DNA of 64,000 bases from an uncultured Muribaculaceae bacterium. GTDB lineage: Bacteria > Bacteroidota > Bacteroidia > Bacteroidales > Muribaculaceae. Each line of letters opens with the position of its first letter. Position 1 is the stretch's first letter. The notes below the pieces were generated by a model, which was not told the origin of the DNA, did not search any database, and saw only the letters and a list, made by a program, of their open reading frames with translations. The translations under genes and the position numbers were made by a program. The DNA lies in contig CAJURN010000005.1 in assembly GCA_910589055.1 (NCBI GenBank), forward strand, positions 62,001 through 126,000. The letters run 5' to 3'. This document shows positions 1 to 7,772 of the stretch, piece after piece.

Positions 1-1
1 G

Positions 2-925
2 GTCAGTGCCGAAGGCGACTCCGTGGGGCAGGAAGTGTGGGTGTGGCGCCGCGACCCATCCATTGCGGCCTCGATGGTTAATCCCGAAAAGGCGATTTCC
101 TTCACCACAGCCCAGGCCATCGAAGCCGGATATGCCGACGGTAGCGCCACATCGGTGCAAGAAGTGGCCGAATCGCTCGGAATCAGCAATCCCGAGATAT
201 CATATTACCAACCGAACATGAGCGATACCCTGCTTGGCTTCCTCGCCAACGCTGCCGTGCGCGCCATTCTCGTGACCCTGATTCTCGGAGGTATTTTCAT
301 GGAAATGCACACCCCCGGCATGGGATTTGCGGCTGCTGTGTCGCTCGTCGCCACGGTGCTTTACTTCCTCCCGATGATTGTCACCGGCACGATGCCCGCA
401 TGGATTATAATTCTGTTTGTAATCGGAGTGGTACTCGTGGCTCTTGAAATCTTCGTTATCCCCGGCTTCGGGCTTGCAGGCACAGGCGGCGGAGCGGCAA
501 TCATCGTGGCACTCTGCGGCGCACTCATGGCAAACGACTCCATCACAGGATTTGACATGACCGGCGTACTGAACGCCCTGATGACAGTTGGTGCGGGCAT
601 AATCCTCACCATCATACTTGTGCTATACCTCACCTCGTCGCGCGGGCCGAAAGTATTCCGCCGCCACGCCGAACTCATGACCGAGCTCTCAAATGACAAG
701 GGTTTCGTTGGCGTCGACATGAGCGTGTCGCGCTATGTAGGCAGCCGCGGCGAATCCGTGACCGTGCTGCGTCCGGCAGGTAAAATCCGTATCGACGACC
801 ACGTTTTCGACGCCGTATCCACCGGCGAATTCATCCCCGCCAACCGCCCCGTCAAAGCCGTCCGCTACGAAAACGCCCAGCTTTACGTAATTGAAGAAAA
901 AGCAGGCGAGGAAAGGCAAGGTTAG
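2..925 (+). CDS. NfeD-family membrane protein, C-terminal part (5' end outside window)
   Basis: The reading frame is open to the left edge, so the N-terminal part of the gene lies outside. The first ~60 visible residues look like the end of a ClpP/SppA-type serine-protease domain (AQAIEAGYADGSA). Then follow four or five hydrophobic segments (about residues 75-215) with the glycine-rich membrane motif FVIPGFGLAGTGGG, and a C-terminal OB-fold-like domain from about residue 245 (VLRPAGKIRID...FIPANRPVKAV). This is the layout of the long-form NfeD membrane protease family, which works in the inner membrane on stomatin-type partners. The catalytic Ser/Lys region is not visible, so activity cannot be judged. 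No partner gene is adjacent on the visible side. Confidence 0.85.
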   Translation, partial: VSAEGDSVGQEVWVWRRDPSIAASMVNPEKAISFTTAQAIEAGYADGSATSVQEVAESLGISNPEISYYQPNMSDTLLGFLANAAVRAILVTLILGGIFMEMHTPGMGFAAAVSLVATVLYFLPMIVTGTMPAWIIILFVIGVVLVALEIFVIPGFGLAGTGGGAAIIVALCGALMANDSITGFDMTGVLNALMTVGAGIILTIILVLYLTSSRGPKVFRRHAELMTELSNDKGFVGVDMSVSRYVGSRGESVTVLRPAGKIRIDDHVFDAVSTGEFIPANRPVKAVRYENAQLYVIEEKAGEERQG

Positions 926-1273
926 GCGATGGAAAGGCCATAAAGGCGATGAACGGTAAGAGACAATAAAACTAAACCCGATAGCTTGACGAGTCAGGGC
1001 TACCGGGAATCAACATTGCAAATGTTAATACTAATTTTAGTATATAACAAATTCCGGCTCAGAATTTGAAACATGCAGATTCTCATGATAGTTATAGAGG
1101 ATGCTGGAGAACGAAAAAATTTTTGCGCTGTTTCCGGCGTTCTCCGAACGCCCGTCAGTTAGCTTGATATACCGGGCACACCTCCGGCTAAAGGCCTACG
1201 GTGTACCCGGTTACTAAATAATCAGCGTCCTCCGGACGCATTTTAATATACTTATATAATTGTAAATGAAAAA
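926..1273. other. Intergenic gap with hairpin element
   Basis: 348 bases without a gene. The first ~30 bases are G-rich (aaggc-type steps), 1171-1211 holds a strong hairpin (listed separately), and the last 40 bases are AT-rich and probably carry the kdsB promoter, though no clean TAnnTTTG box is present (nearest TATAATTG). Confidence 0.6.
1171..1211. repeat. Intergenic hairpin element, copy 1
   Basis: Arms 1171-1182 (ACCGGGCACACC) and 1200-1211 (GGTGTACCCGGT) pair over 12 bp with one mismatch. Inside is a second short helix GGC/GCC (1186-1188 with 1194-1196) around a TAAAG loop. The layout and the loop bases CACCTCC...AAAGG match the element at 5954-6009, with different but still paired stem bases. 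No T-run follows, so it does not look like a simple terminator. Confidence 0.65.
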
Positions 1274-2029
1274 ATGAAATTCATAGGAATTATACCGGCA
1301 AGATACGCATCCACGCGTTTTCCCGGGAAACCGCTCGCCAAGATTGGCGGAGTGGCAATGATTGAGCGTGTCTATCGCCGTGCATCGGCCGCTCTTGACG
1401 AGGTGGTGGTAGCCACCGACGATGCCCGCATTTATGACTTCGTGCGCAGCTTCGGCGGCAATGCCGTAATGACGTCCGACAAGCACCGCAGCGGCACCGA
1501 CCGCTGCCGCGAGGCTTATCTGAATGTAAAATCCGATGCCGACGTCGTAATCAATATTCAAGGCGATGAGCCGTTCATTGCCCGCGAGCAGATCGACGCC
1601 CTCAAGGGTTGCTTCAACGACCCGGAAGTGGAAATCGGCACCCTCGCCCGACGCTTCAACCCTGAACTCGGATTCGAGGCACTTTTCGACGCCAACACTC
1701 CCAAGCTCGTGATGGACGACAGGATGAACGCCCTCTATTTCTCGCGCTCAATCATTCCTTATGTCCGTAATTATCCATGGCAGGAGTGGCCGGAGAAGGC
1801 TGTGTTCCACACCCACGTGGGTCTTTACGGCTACCGAGCCGATGTTCTTGACCGGATTACACAGCTGCCGCAGTCGCCGCTCGAACTGGCCGAATCGCTT
1901 GAGCAATTACGCTGGCTGCAGGCCGGCTACAAAATCCGTGTGGCCGTGACCGATTCCCCCACAATAGGTATAGACACTCCCGAAGACCTCGCCCACGCCG
2001 AGGAATGGCTCAAAAACAACAATCTCTGA
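1274..2029 (+). CDS. kdsB: 3-deoxy-manno-octulosonate cytidylyltransferase (CMP-Kdo synthetase)
   Basis: Couples Kdo to CTP, giving the CMP-Kdo used to build the lipid A inner core in the cytoplasm. At 251 residues it has the usual family length. The N-terminal nucleotide-binding signature IPARYASTRFPGKPLAKIGG (residues 6-25) is intact, as are IQGDEPFI near residue 94 and the HVGLYGY segment near residue 181. The start is the second ATG of an AT-rich leader (tgaaaaaATGAAA) and gives the expected N-terminus MKFIGIIPARY. The stop overlaps the next gene by 25 bases, so the two are probably co-transcribed. Confidence 0.95.
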   Translation: MKFIGIIPARYASTRFPGKPLAKIGGVAMIERVYRRASAALDEVVVATDDARIYDFVRSFGGNAVMTSDKHRSGTDRCREAYLNVKSDADVVINIQGDEPFIAREQIDALKGCFNDPEVEIGTLARRFNPELGFEALFDANTPKLVMDDRMNALYFSRSIIPYVRNYPWQEWPEKAVFHTHVGLYGYRADVLDRITQLPQSPLELAESLEQLRWLQAGYKIRVAVTDSPTIGIDTPEDLAHAEEWLKNNNL

Positions 2030-3315
2030 ACCCCGTGCTTGACCGAAAAATTGCCCCCGAAACACGCCCTTTCGGCTTCCGTAAGTTACCCGCCGAAACG
2101 GTAGAGATTCTTCCCAACGGCATCACCTTCCACCGCTATTCCGGCGGCGACCAGCCGGTGTGCAACCTCCTGGTGAGCTTCAGCGGAGGCGTGCAGGAAA
2201 CGCCCACCGAATATGAAGCTCAGATGGCTATGTCGATGCTTCAGGAGGGTACCGCCAACTACTCCGGCGCCGAAATCGCCGAAATTCTCGACTTCAACGG
2301 CGCGAGATTTATCCGCAGTACCTCGGCCCACCGCTCGGGAGTGAACATCACCATGCTCAATTCCGGAGCCGACGAAGTGCTTCCCCTGCTCGCCGACATG
2401 CTCATCGCACCGTCTTTCCCCTCGGATGCGGTGGAAGCGGCAAAAAATGTGGCAACTTCGCAGCTTCAGATCAACAGCTCAAAAGTTTCGTTCCTCGCCG
2501 ACAAGGAATGTGCACGCATGATTTGGGGAGACTCCCACCCTACCTCGAAAGTCGCTACCGAGGAGAAAATCCGCACCATCTCACGCGACACGCTCTCGGC
2601 ATGGCACAGCCGCATGGCATCGGGACGCACCTGCCATGTATTCCTCTCCGGGCTGCTCGATGACCGTCTTGTCGACAAGGTTCGCGACTTCCTGCTTTCG
2701 CTCAACCTTGCGGGCGAGGGTGTCGAGCCGCTGATAATACCAATGTCGCCTGCGGCGGCAGGAGTGAATTTTGTTGAAAAAGAAGGCGCGCGGCAAAATG
2801 CCGTGGCCGCGGCAATTCCGGCAATTCCGCGCTCGCATCCCGACTACATTCCGCTGCGTCTTGCCATTGTGGCTCTCGGAGGATATTTCGGCAGCCGCCT
2901 GATGGCGAATATCCGCGAGGAAAAAGGCTATACCTACGGAATTTCCTCCTATCTGGCAGGCTCGCTCGAAGGGTCGTTCACAGGTATCGCAGCCCAGTGC
3001 GACATGGCTTACACCGAGCCTGTAATCACCGAAATCCGTAAGGAACTGCGCGACCTCGTACTGAATCCACCATCCGGCGAGGAATTGCGGCGTCTGAAAC
3101 TTTTCTGCTCCACAAGCCTTATAGAGACTCTCGACAGCCCTATTTCCATAATGGGATACTATGCCACAAGCCTTTTTGCAGGCATACCGGACGGATATTT
3201 CGAGGCGCAGCAGCATGCAATCGAAGCCCTTACACCGGACACTATTGCCGAAATGGCCGAAAAATATCTCCACCCCGACGACCTCCGCATAGCCGTAGCC
3301 GGAAGCCGGATATAA
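2005..3315 (+). CDS. M16-family peptidase homologue lacking the HxxEH zinc motif
   Basis: 436-residue two-lobe M16 (pitrilysin/processing-peptidase) homologue. The place where active members carry HxxEH reads QMAMSMLQEGT (about residues 73-83), so both His ligands and the catalytic Glu are missing. The C-terminal-lobe hallmark GSRLMANIREEKGYTYG (about residues 297-313), with the Arg/Tyr pair, is retained. No signal peptide is seen. In this family such proteins often act as the non-catalytic partner of an active M16 subunit; no active partner is encoded nearby, so any chaperone or partner role is inference. The start ATG lies inside kdsB (25-base overlap) after a GAGGA stretch. Confidence 0.8.
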   Translation: MAQKQQSLNPVLDRKIAPETRPFGFRKLPAETVEILPNGITFHRYSGGDQPVCNLLVSFSGGVQETPTEYEAQMAMSMLQEGTANYSGAEIAEILDFNGARFIRSTSAHRSGVNITMLNSGADEVLPLLADMLIAPSFPSDAVEAAKNVATSQLQINSSKVSFLADKECARMIWGDSHPTSKVATEEKIRTISRDTLSAWHSRMASGRTCHVFLSGLLDDRLVDKVRDFLLSLNLAGEGVEPLIIPMSPAAAGVNFVEKEGARQNAVAAAIPAIPRSHPDYIPLRLAIVALGGYFGSRLMANIREEKGYTYGISSYLAGSLEGSFTGIAAQCDMAYTEPVITEIRKELRDLVLNPPSGEELRRLKLFCSTSLIETLDSPISIMGYYATSLFAGIPDGYFEAQQHAIEALTPDTIAEMAEKYLHPDDLRIAVAGSRI

Positions 3316-3382
3316 TTTCCGGAGGATTTTTCCGTTATTATCAGAACGGGCGCCGATTTTTCCGGGCGTCCGACAACTGACA

Positions 3383-5812
3383 ATGAAGCAGACAATCCTA
3401 CGATACATATTACTTGCAGGCATCCTCGCCGCGGCAGTTGTCGCGGCGGTGGCTGCCAACGTAAAGATTTCAGGAACCGTTACCGACGAAAAAAACGAGC
3501 CGCTGGAATTTGTGACAATACGCATCGCCGGACGACAGCTCGGCACTACTTCGGGGCTTGACGGAAAGTACTCCATAAGCGTGCCCGAAGCCGACACAAT
3601 ACGCGTGCTGTTCACCTGCATAGGCTATGAGGAATCCACCCGCAGGCTTATTGATGCAAAAAACGAGGTGACGGTGAATGTAAAGATGTCCCCGGCATCA
3701 TATACCCTCGGGCAGATTGAAGTCACCGACTATCAGAAACAGACAGGCTCGATTCAGAAACTCGACAACAGTGGCTACCGCCTTGCCCCCGACATCAACG
3801 GCGGAAGTGTCGAAGGCCTGTTGACAACCATGGCAGGCGTCAACTCCAACAATGAAATGTCGAGCCAGTACAGCGTGCGCGGCGGCACTTACGACGAAAA
3901 CAGCGTGTATATCAACGGAATTGAGGTGTACCGTCCGCAGCTCGTAAGCTCCGGGCAGCAGGAAGGTCTGAGCATCGTCAACCCCGACATGGTGGGCGCA
4001 ATCGGATTCTCCACAGGCGGATTCTCGGCGCGATACGGCGACAAGATGTCGAGTGTTCTTGACATCACCTACCGCGAGCCTGAGTCATTTGAAGGCTCCG
4101 TATCGGCAAGTCTGATGGGAGGAAGTGTCGCCCTCGGCACGAGCAGCAAGCGCTTCTCCCAGCTCCACGGCGTACGCTACAAAAGCAACGCATCCCTGCT
4201 CAGCTCCATGGACGAAAAAGGCGAGTACGACCCACGTTTCTTCGACTATCAGACAAGCATGACCTACACCTTTTCCCAAAAGCTGAAGGCCAACTTCCTT
4301 GGATATATCGGTATCAACAACTACCGTTTCATCCCCCACAACCGTACGACCAACTTCGGCACGTCCACCGACGCAAAGCAGTTTACCGTATATTTCGACG
4401 GTCAGGAAAAAGACCGCTTCGAAACCTACTTCGGAGCGCTCAATCTCCAGTATAATCCAAGCAAAGCACATGAATTTGCATTTCTCGCCTCGGGCTACCT
4501 TACCAACGAACTTGTGGCCTACGATATATCAGGAGAATACTGGCTCGACCAGGCAGGCACGTCGGGCGGCGGTGATGACGCAGGAGGTGTCGGCGGAGAA
4601 CTCGGCGTAGGACGCTACCACGAGCATGCCCGCAACCGCATGAAGGCTTCCGTGTTCTCGCTCGGACTCCGCGGTTCATCCGGCATCAACCGGCACAATC
4701 TCGACTACGGAATCACCTTCAACCACGAGACAATCTACGACCGCTCCCGCGAATGGGAATTGCGCGACTCGGCAGGATTCTCGCTCCCGGCCGACCCCGA
4801 TGCCGTAAAGGTAATATATAATCTTTCGTCAAAAAACGACCTGACATCCAACCGCCTGGCCTTCTACGCGATGGATACTTACCGCCTGAACACTTCGGCC
4901 GGCTACCTCAACATCAACGGAGGCATACGCTTCAGCTACTGGGATTTCAACAAGGAATTCCTTGTGAGTCCGCGTGTCAGCGTGGGCTTCGTTCCCGACG
5001 TCGCACCGCGCCTGTCGCTCCGTTTTGCCACCGGACTCTACTACCAGTCGCCCTTCTTCAAGGAATACCGCAGGCAGCTTGCCGACGAGGACGGAAATAT
5101 CGTGATTTCGTTTAACGACAAGATAAAATCGCAACGCAGTTTCCAGTTTATCCTCGGAGGCGACTACACTTTCCGCGCCATGAACCGCCCGTTCAAACTC
5201 ACGGCGGAAGCCTACTACAAGATTCTCGGCAACCTTATACCCTACGAAATCGACAATCTCAAAATCGTGTATACCGGCGAGAATCAGACAAAAGGCTTCA
5301 CCGCAGGACTTGACCTGAAACTGTTCGGACAATTCGTGCCCGGCACCGACTCTTGGATAAGTTTCTCGCTTATGAAGACCCAGGAAGACCTTAACGGAGT
5401 TAAAGTGCCGCGTCCGACCGACCAGCGGTACAGTTTTGCCCTTTTCTTCACCGACTATTTCCCGAAGTTTCCCAAGCTGAAATTCAACCTCCGCGGAATA
5501 TTCTCCGACGGCCTTCCCACAACCGCGCCACGCGGCAGCCGTGACAAAGGCTACTTCCGCGCTCCGGCCTACAAGCGCGTCGACATCGGGCTTGCCTATG
5601 GCCTTGTGACACCTAAAAAAGACGGGGAAGTCCGCACCGGCTTCCTCCGCCACATCAAAAGCGCATGGCTCGGCCTTGACGTGTTCAACCTGCTTGACAT
5701 CAGCAACGTAAGCAGCTACTACTGGGTAACCGACGTCAACAACATCCAGTATGCCGTCCCCAATTACCTCACCCGCCGCCAGTTCAACGTCCGCCTCACC
5801 GTCGATTTCTAA
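3383..5812 (+). CDS. TonB-dependent outer membrane receptor with carboxypeptidase-regulatory N-domain
   Basis: 809 residues. A hydrophobic signal peptide (residues 1-25, MKQTILRYILLAGILAAAVV) is followed by a CarboxypepD_reg-like beta-sandwich (about 27-110, KISGTVTDEKNEPLEFVTIRI), a plug domain (about 130-235, SVEGLLTTMAGV...YSVRGGTYDENSVYINGIEV) and a long beta-barrel ending in the aromatic LTVDF. It is much shorter than SusC proteins and no SusD follows. Substrate is unknown. It lies 67 bases after the M16 homologue in the same direction and may belong to the same transcript. A Gly/Asp-rich loop (about residues 394-411) probably faces outside. Confidence 0.88.
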   Translation: MKQTILRYILLAGILAAAVVAAVAANVKISGTVTDEKNEPLEFVTIRIAGRQLGTTSGLDGKYSISVPEADTIRVLFTCIGYEESTRRLIDAKNEVTVNVKMSPASYTLGQIEVTDYQKQTGSIQKLDNSGYRLAPDINGGSVEGLLTTMAGVNSNNEMSSQYSVRGGTYDENSVYINGIEVYRPQLVSSGQQEGLSIVNPDMVGAIGFSTGGFSARYGDKMSSVLDITYREPESFEGSVSASLMGGSVALGTSSKRFSQLHGVRYKSNASLLSSMDEKGEYDPRFFDYQTSMTYTFSQKLKANFLGYIGINNYRFIPHNRTTNFGTSTDAKQFTVYFDGQEKDRFETYFGALNLQYNPSKAHEFAFLASGYLTNELVAYDISGEYWLDQAGTSGGGDDAGGVGGELGVGRYHEHARNRMKASVFSLGLRGSSGINRHNLDYGITFNHETIYDRSREWELRDSAGFSLPADPDAVKVIYNLSSKNDLTSNRLAFYAMDTYRLNTSAGYLNINGGIRFSYWDFNKEFLVSPRVSVGFVPDVAPRLSLRFATGLYYQSPFFKEYRRQLADEDGNIVISFNDKIKSQRSFQFILGGDYTFRAMNRPFKLTAEAYYKILGNLIPYEIDNLKIVYTGENQTKGFTAGLDLKLFGQFVPGTDSWISFSLMKTQEDLNGVKVPRPTDQRYSFALFFTDYFPKFPKLKFNLRGIFSDGLPTTAPRGSRDKGYFRAPAYKRVDIGLAYGLVTPKKDGEVRTGFLRHIKSAWLGLDVFNLLDISNVSSYYWVTDVNNIQYAVPNYLTRRQFNVRLTVDF

Positions 5813-5831
5813 CACCACACAGGCGATTTAT

Positions 5832-5860
5832 GGGATTAAAGGATTAAAAGATTAAAGGAT
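5832..5860. repeat. GGATTAAA short direct repeats
   Basis: Three consecutive GATTAAA units just after the TonB receptor gene. The reverse complement (TTAATCC units) recurs at 6081-6110 and at 10589-10618, in each case at the 3' end of a gene. Confidence 0.55.
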
Positions 5861-5953
5861 GGTGCTAAGGCCATATTTATCAATGGATACAAATCGTACT
5901 TTTTTCAGCGAAAGCGGCTTTGCCAATAACCTACGGATGCCACAGTTTTAGAA

Positions 5954-6009
5954 AGCAGTAACCCATACACACCTCCACCAAAAGGTTACTGTGTGTATGG
6001 GTTACTGCT
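5954..6009. repeat. Intergenic hairpin element, copy 2
   Basis: Arms 5954-5972 and 5991-6009 pair perfectly over 19 bp (outer AGCAGTAACCC with GGGTTACTGCT, inner CATACACAC with GTGTGTATG). Within the loop a second helix ACC/GGT (5977-5979 with 5984-5986) closes an AAAA loop. The loop bases CACCTCC...AAAGG and the trailing GTTACT are shared with the element at 1171-1211. Confidence 0.75.
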
Positions 6010-6080
6010 GAAATCGTCATATCAAGGGATACGCAATAACGCGATTCTGATAATTGAGCCACGGTTTCACCTCATCCGCA

Positions 6081-6110
6081 TTTAATCCTTAATCCACTAA
6101 TCTCTAATCC
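6081..6110. repeat. TTAATCC short direct repeats
   Basis: TTTAATCC, TTAATCC and CTAATCC units next to the 3' end of the lipoprotein gene; complementary to the units at 5832-5860. Confidence 0.5.
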
Positions 6111-6117
6111 TTCTCTG

Positions 6118-6744
6118 TCACTGGGCCTTGCGGAATGAGTAGTCGCGGTCTTCGATTTCGCAGGAAAGGATGTTACCGTGGTGGATTTCGATGTCGGATA
6201 TTTTCTGGTATTTATAGAATTCGTCGCGGATAGCCTTGGTGATTTCCACACGCCAACAGCCTATTGTGGCTGTTGTGAGCGAGTCAAGTTCAGGCTGCTG
6301 CTTTCCGGTGAGAAGATTCTGCGAATATGTCACTCCCGCCGGGTCGATATTGACCTGCAATGTCGCGGGGTCAAGTACAAGAATCACATCATCATCGTCG
6401 CGGTCTTCAAATACGTAGCGTCCGGAGATGGAAGCCGTGGCGGCCACACTTACCTCGTATGGTTCCACAAGCTCGGCGTTTGGCGCACTCACAGCCTGAT
6501 TGACATCAATGAGAGCCGAAAGATTCACCTCTCCCCCACGTCCATTGTTGCGGGACTGCTCCGGAGCGGCATAATCCATGGTTATTACGGCCGATGCATC
6601 GGCTGCATCGGGAACATTTTCAAGGCGCACGGCATTACCTGTCCATGCCCCTGCGATATTTTCGTTCTGAGTACAGGAAGATACTGCTATAATACCCAGC
6701 AGAGTTGCCAAAAAGGCGAAGTAAGTTGTGGAAAGATATTTCAT
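6118..6744 (-). CDS. Predicted lipoprotein of unknown function
   Basis: 208 residues. A type II signal peptide ends in the lipobox AVSSC with the lipidated cysteine at residue 24. The rest (NENIAGAWTGNAVRLENVPDA...) resembles the calycin/lipocalin-like 'GxW' secreted lipoproteins that are common in Bacteroidetes, but I do not recognise a named family. The acidic patch FEDRDDDDVILVLD near residue 115 and the C-terminal half (WRVEITKAIRDEFYKY) suggest a folded domain. It lies 68 bases downstream of plsC on the same strand. Its leader carries a 9-bp inverted repeat reaching the start codon. Confidence 0.65.
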   Translation of the reverse strand: MKYLSTTYFAFLATLLGIIAVSSCTQNENIAGAWTGNAVRLENVPDAADASAVITMDYAAPEQSRNNGRGGEVNLSALIDVNQAVSAPNAELVEPYEVSVAATASISGRYVFEDRDDDDVILVLDPATLQVNIDPAGVTYSQNLLTGKQQPELDSLTTATIGCWRVEITKAIRDEFYKYQKISDIEIHHGNILSCEIEDRDYSFRKAQ

Positions 6745-6798
6745 AGTAAGGCAATTAGATTGTTCTTAATGAAATTTAAACAACCCTCACCTTACTAT
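6743..6798 (-). promoter_or_regulatory. Inverted repeat pairing with the lipoprotein start codon
   Basis: On the minus strand ATAGTAAGG (6790-6798) is complementary to CCTTACTAT (6743-6751), which includes the A and T of the ATG at 6742-6744. The arms are 38 bases apart. In the mRNA this could hide the ribosome entry site; support is limited to the sequence complementarity. Confidence 0.4.
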
Positions 6799-6812
6799 TG
6801 TTCTTTCTCTTT

Positions 6813-7535
6813 TTAATTTTCTTCCGGAAGAGCCGAAGCGATGGCGCGGTAGGATTTCTCCATCAATTCAGGCAAGTCATGCTTGCCGCCGTCGGCAGCC
6901 TCAATGGGGCGATGTATCGTGAGGATGATTTTGCCGGGACGCGGAAGGCGTGCCGTGCGGGGGAGCACCTTGTAGGCGCCGTCGATAGTTATCGGCACCA
7001 CGGGCAGGGAGAATTCCTCGGCAAGCATGAAGGCACCGCGGCGGAAGCGATGCATACGTCCGTCGAGAGTGCGCGCACCTTCAGGAAACACCACCACCGA
7101 CATTCCGTCGGCAAGACGCTTCTCGGCATCCTGCATGGTATGTTTTACAGCCGAGGGAGTGGATGAATCCACATAGATATGTCCCGACACCCGGCAGCTG
7201 TATCCGACAAAAGGTATCTTTTCGAGACTCTTTTTCATCATCCAGCGGAAATTATGGCCGAGGTAGCCGTAAATTGCGAAAATATCATAGGCACCCTGAT
7301 GGTTGGCAACAAAGACGTAGGACGTATGGGGATTGATGTTCTCCCGACCGCGTACCTCTACTTTCACCCAGGTCATGGCACAGAATATCTTTGCCCAGAT
7401 TTTTCCGGGCCAGTAGCCCCAGAAGCGGCTTCCGCCCAACATGCTCCCGACGATGGTAAGTGTTGCAGCAAGTATTGTGGCAACAAGGAGCACGGGCATC
7501 ATTATGCAAAACTGGTATATGCGGTAAAATATCAT
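6813..7535 (-). CDS. plsC: 1-acyl-sn-glycerol-3-phosphate acyltransferase (PlsC family)
   Basis: Transfers an acyl chain to lysophosphatidate, giving phosphatidate for membrane phospholipids. 240 residues, typical for bacterial PlsC. An N-terminal hydrophobic stretch (residues 8-36) anchors it to the inner membrane. The catalytic motif NHQGAYD (H79, D84) and the glycerol-phosphate-binding motif VFPEGARTLDG (from about residue 149) are both intact. The gene stands alone except for the lipoprotein gene downstream. The upstream region has no clear TAnnTTTG box. Confidence 0.92.
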   Translation of the reverse strand: MIFYRIYQFCIMMPVLLVATILAATLTIVGSMLGGSRFWGYWPGKIWAKIFCAMTWVKVEVRGRENINPHTSYVFVANHQGAYDIFAIYGYLGHNFRWMMKKSLEKIPFVGYSCRVSGHIYVDSSTPSAVKHTMQDAEKRLADGMSVVVFPEGARTLDGRMHRFRRGAFMLAEEFSLPVVPITIDGAYKVLPRTARLPRPGKIILTIHRPIEAADGGKHDLPELMEKSYRAIASALPEEN

Positions 7536-7618
7536 GGCTGTAAAATTTTCACGAAATTAAAATAAAAAAACCGTCCATGCAAAAAAATATATATCCCGTC
7601 GGGCCGTTATCATTATAC

Positions 7619-7648
7619 GACTGAAGTTTCGCAAGCTACACTTCAGTC
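7619..7648. other. Short hairpin in the plsC/porE-like intergenic region
   Basis: GACTGAAGT (7619-7627) pairs perfectly with ACTTCAGTC (7640-7648). The following bases (about 7655-7685) are a run of aaaggcaa-type units. No T-run follows; function unknown. Confidence 0.45.
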
Positions 7649-7772
7649 TGGCAATAAAGGCAAAGAGGCAAAAAGGCAAGATAGTAGTATCTAAACACAA
7701 GCGGTCTTTTCTTGCCTCCCGATGGCATTTGCCTTTCCGACCTGTTCTTGCAGAAACTTGCGATATTTAATT

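Larger units (their letters stand above)
5813..6117. other. Intergenic gap between convergent genes with hairpin and short repeats
   Basis: 305 bases without a gene. It contains GGATTAAA-type direct repeats (5832-5860), the 19-bp hairpin at 5954-6009, and TTTAATCC repeats in the opposite sense (6081-6110) close to the end of the convergent lipoprotein gene. No tRNA or small reading frame was recognised. Confidence 0.6.

Noticed and set aside
7722..7772. Upstream start for the PorE-like gene
   Set aside because: The extra 17 residues are not signal-like; MRKNIFLF at 7773 gives a clean lipoprotein signal.
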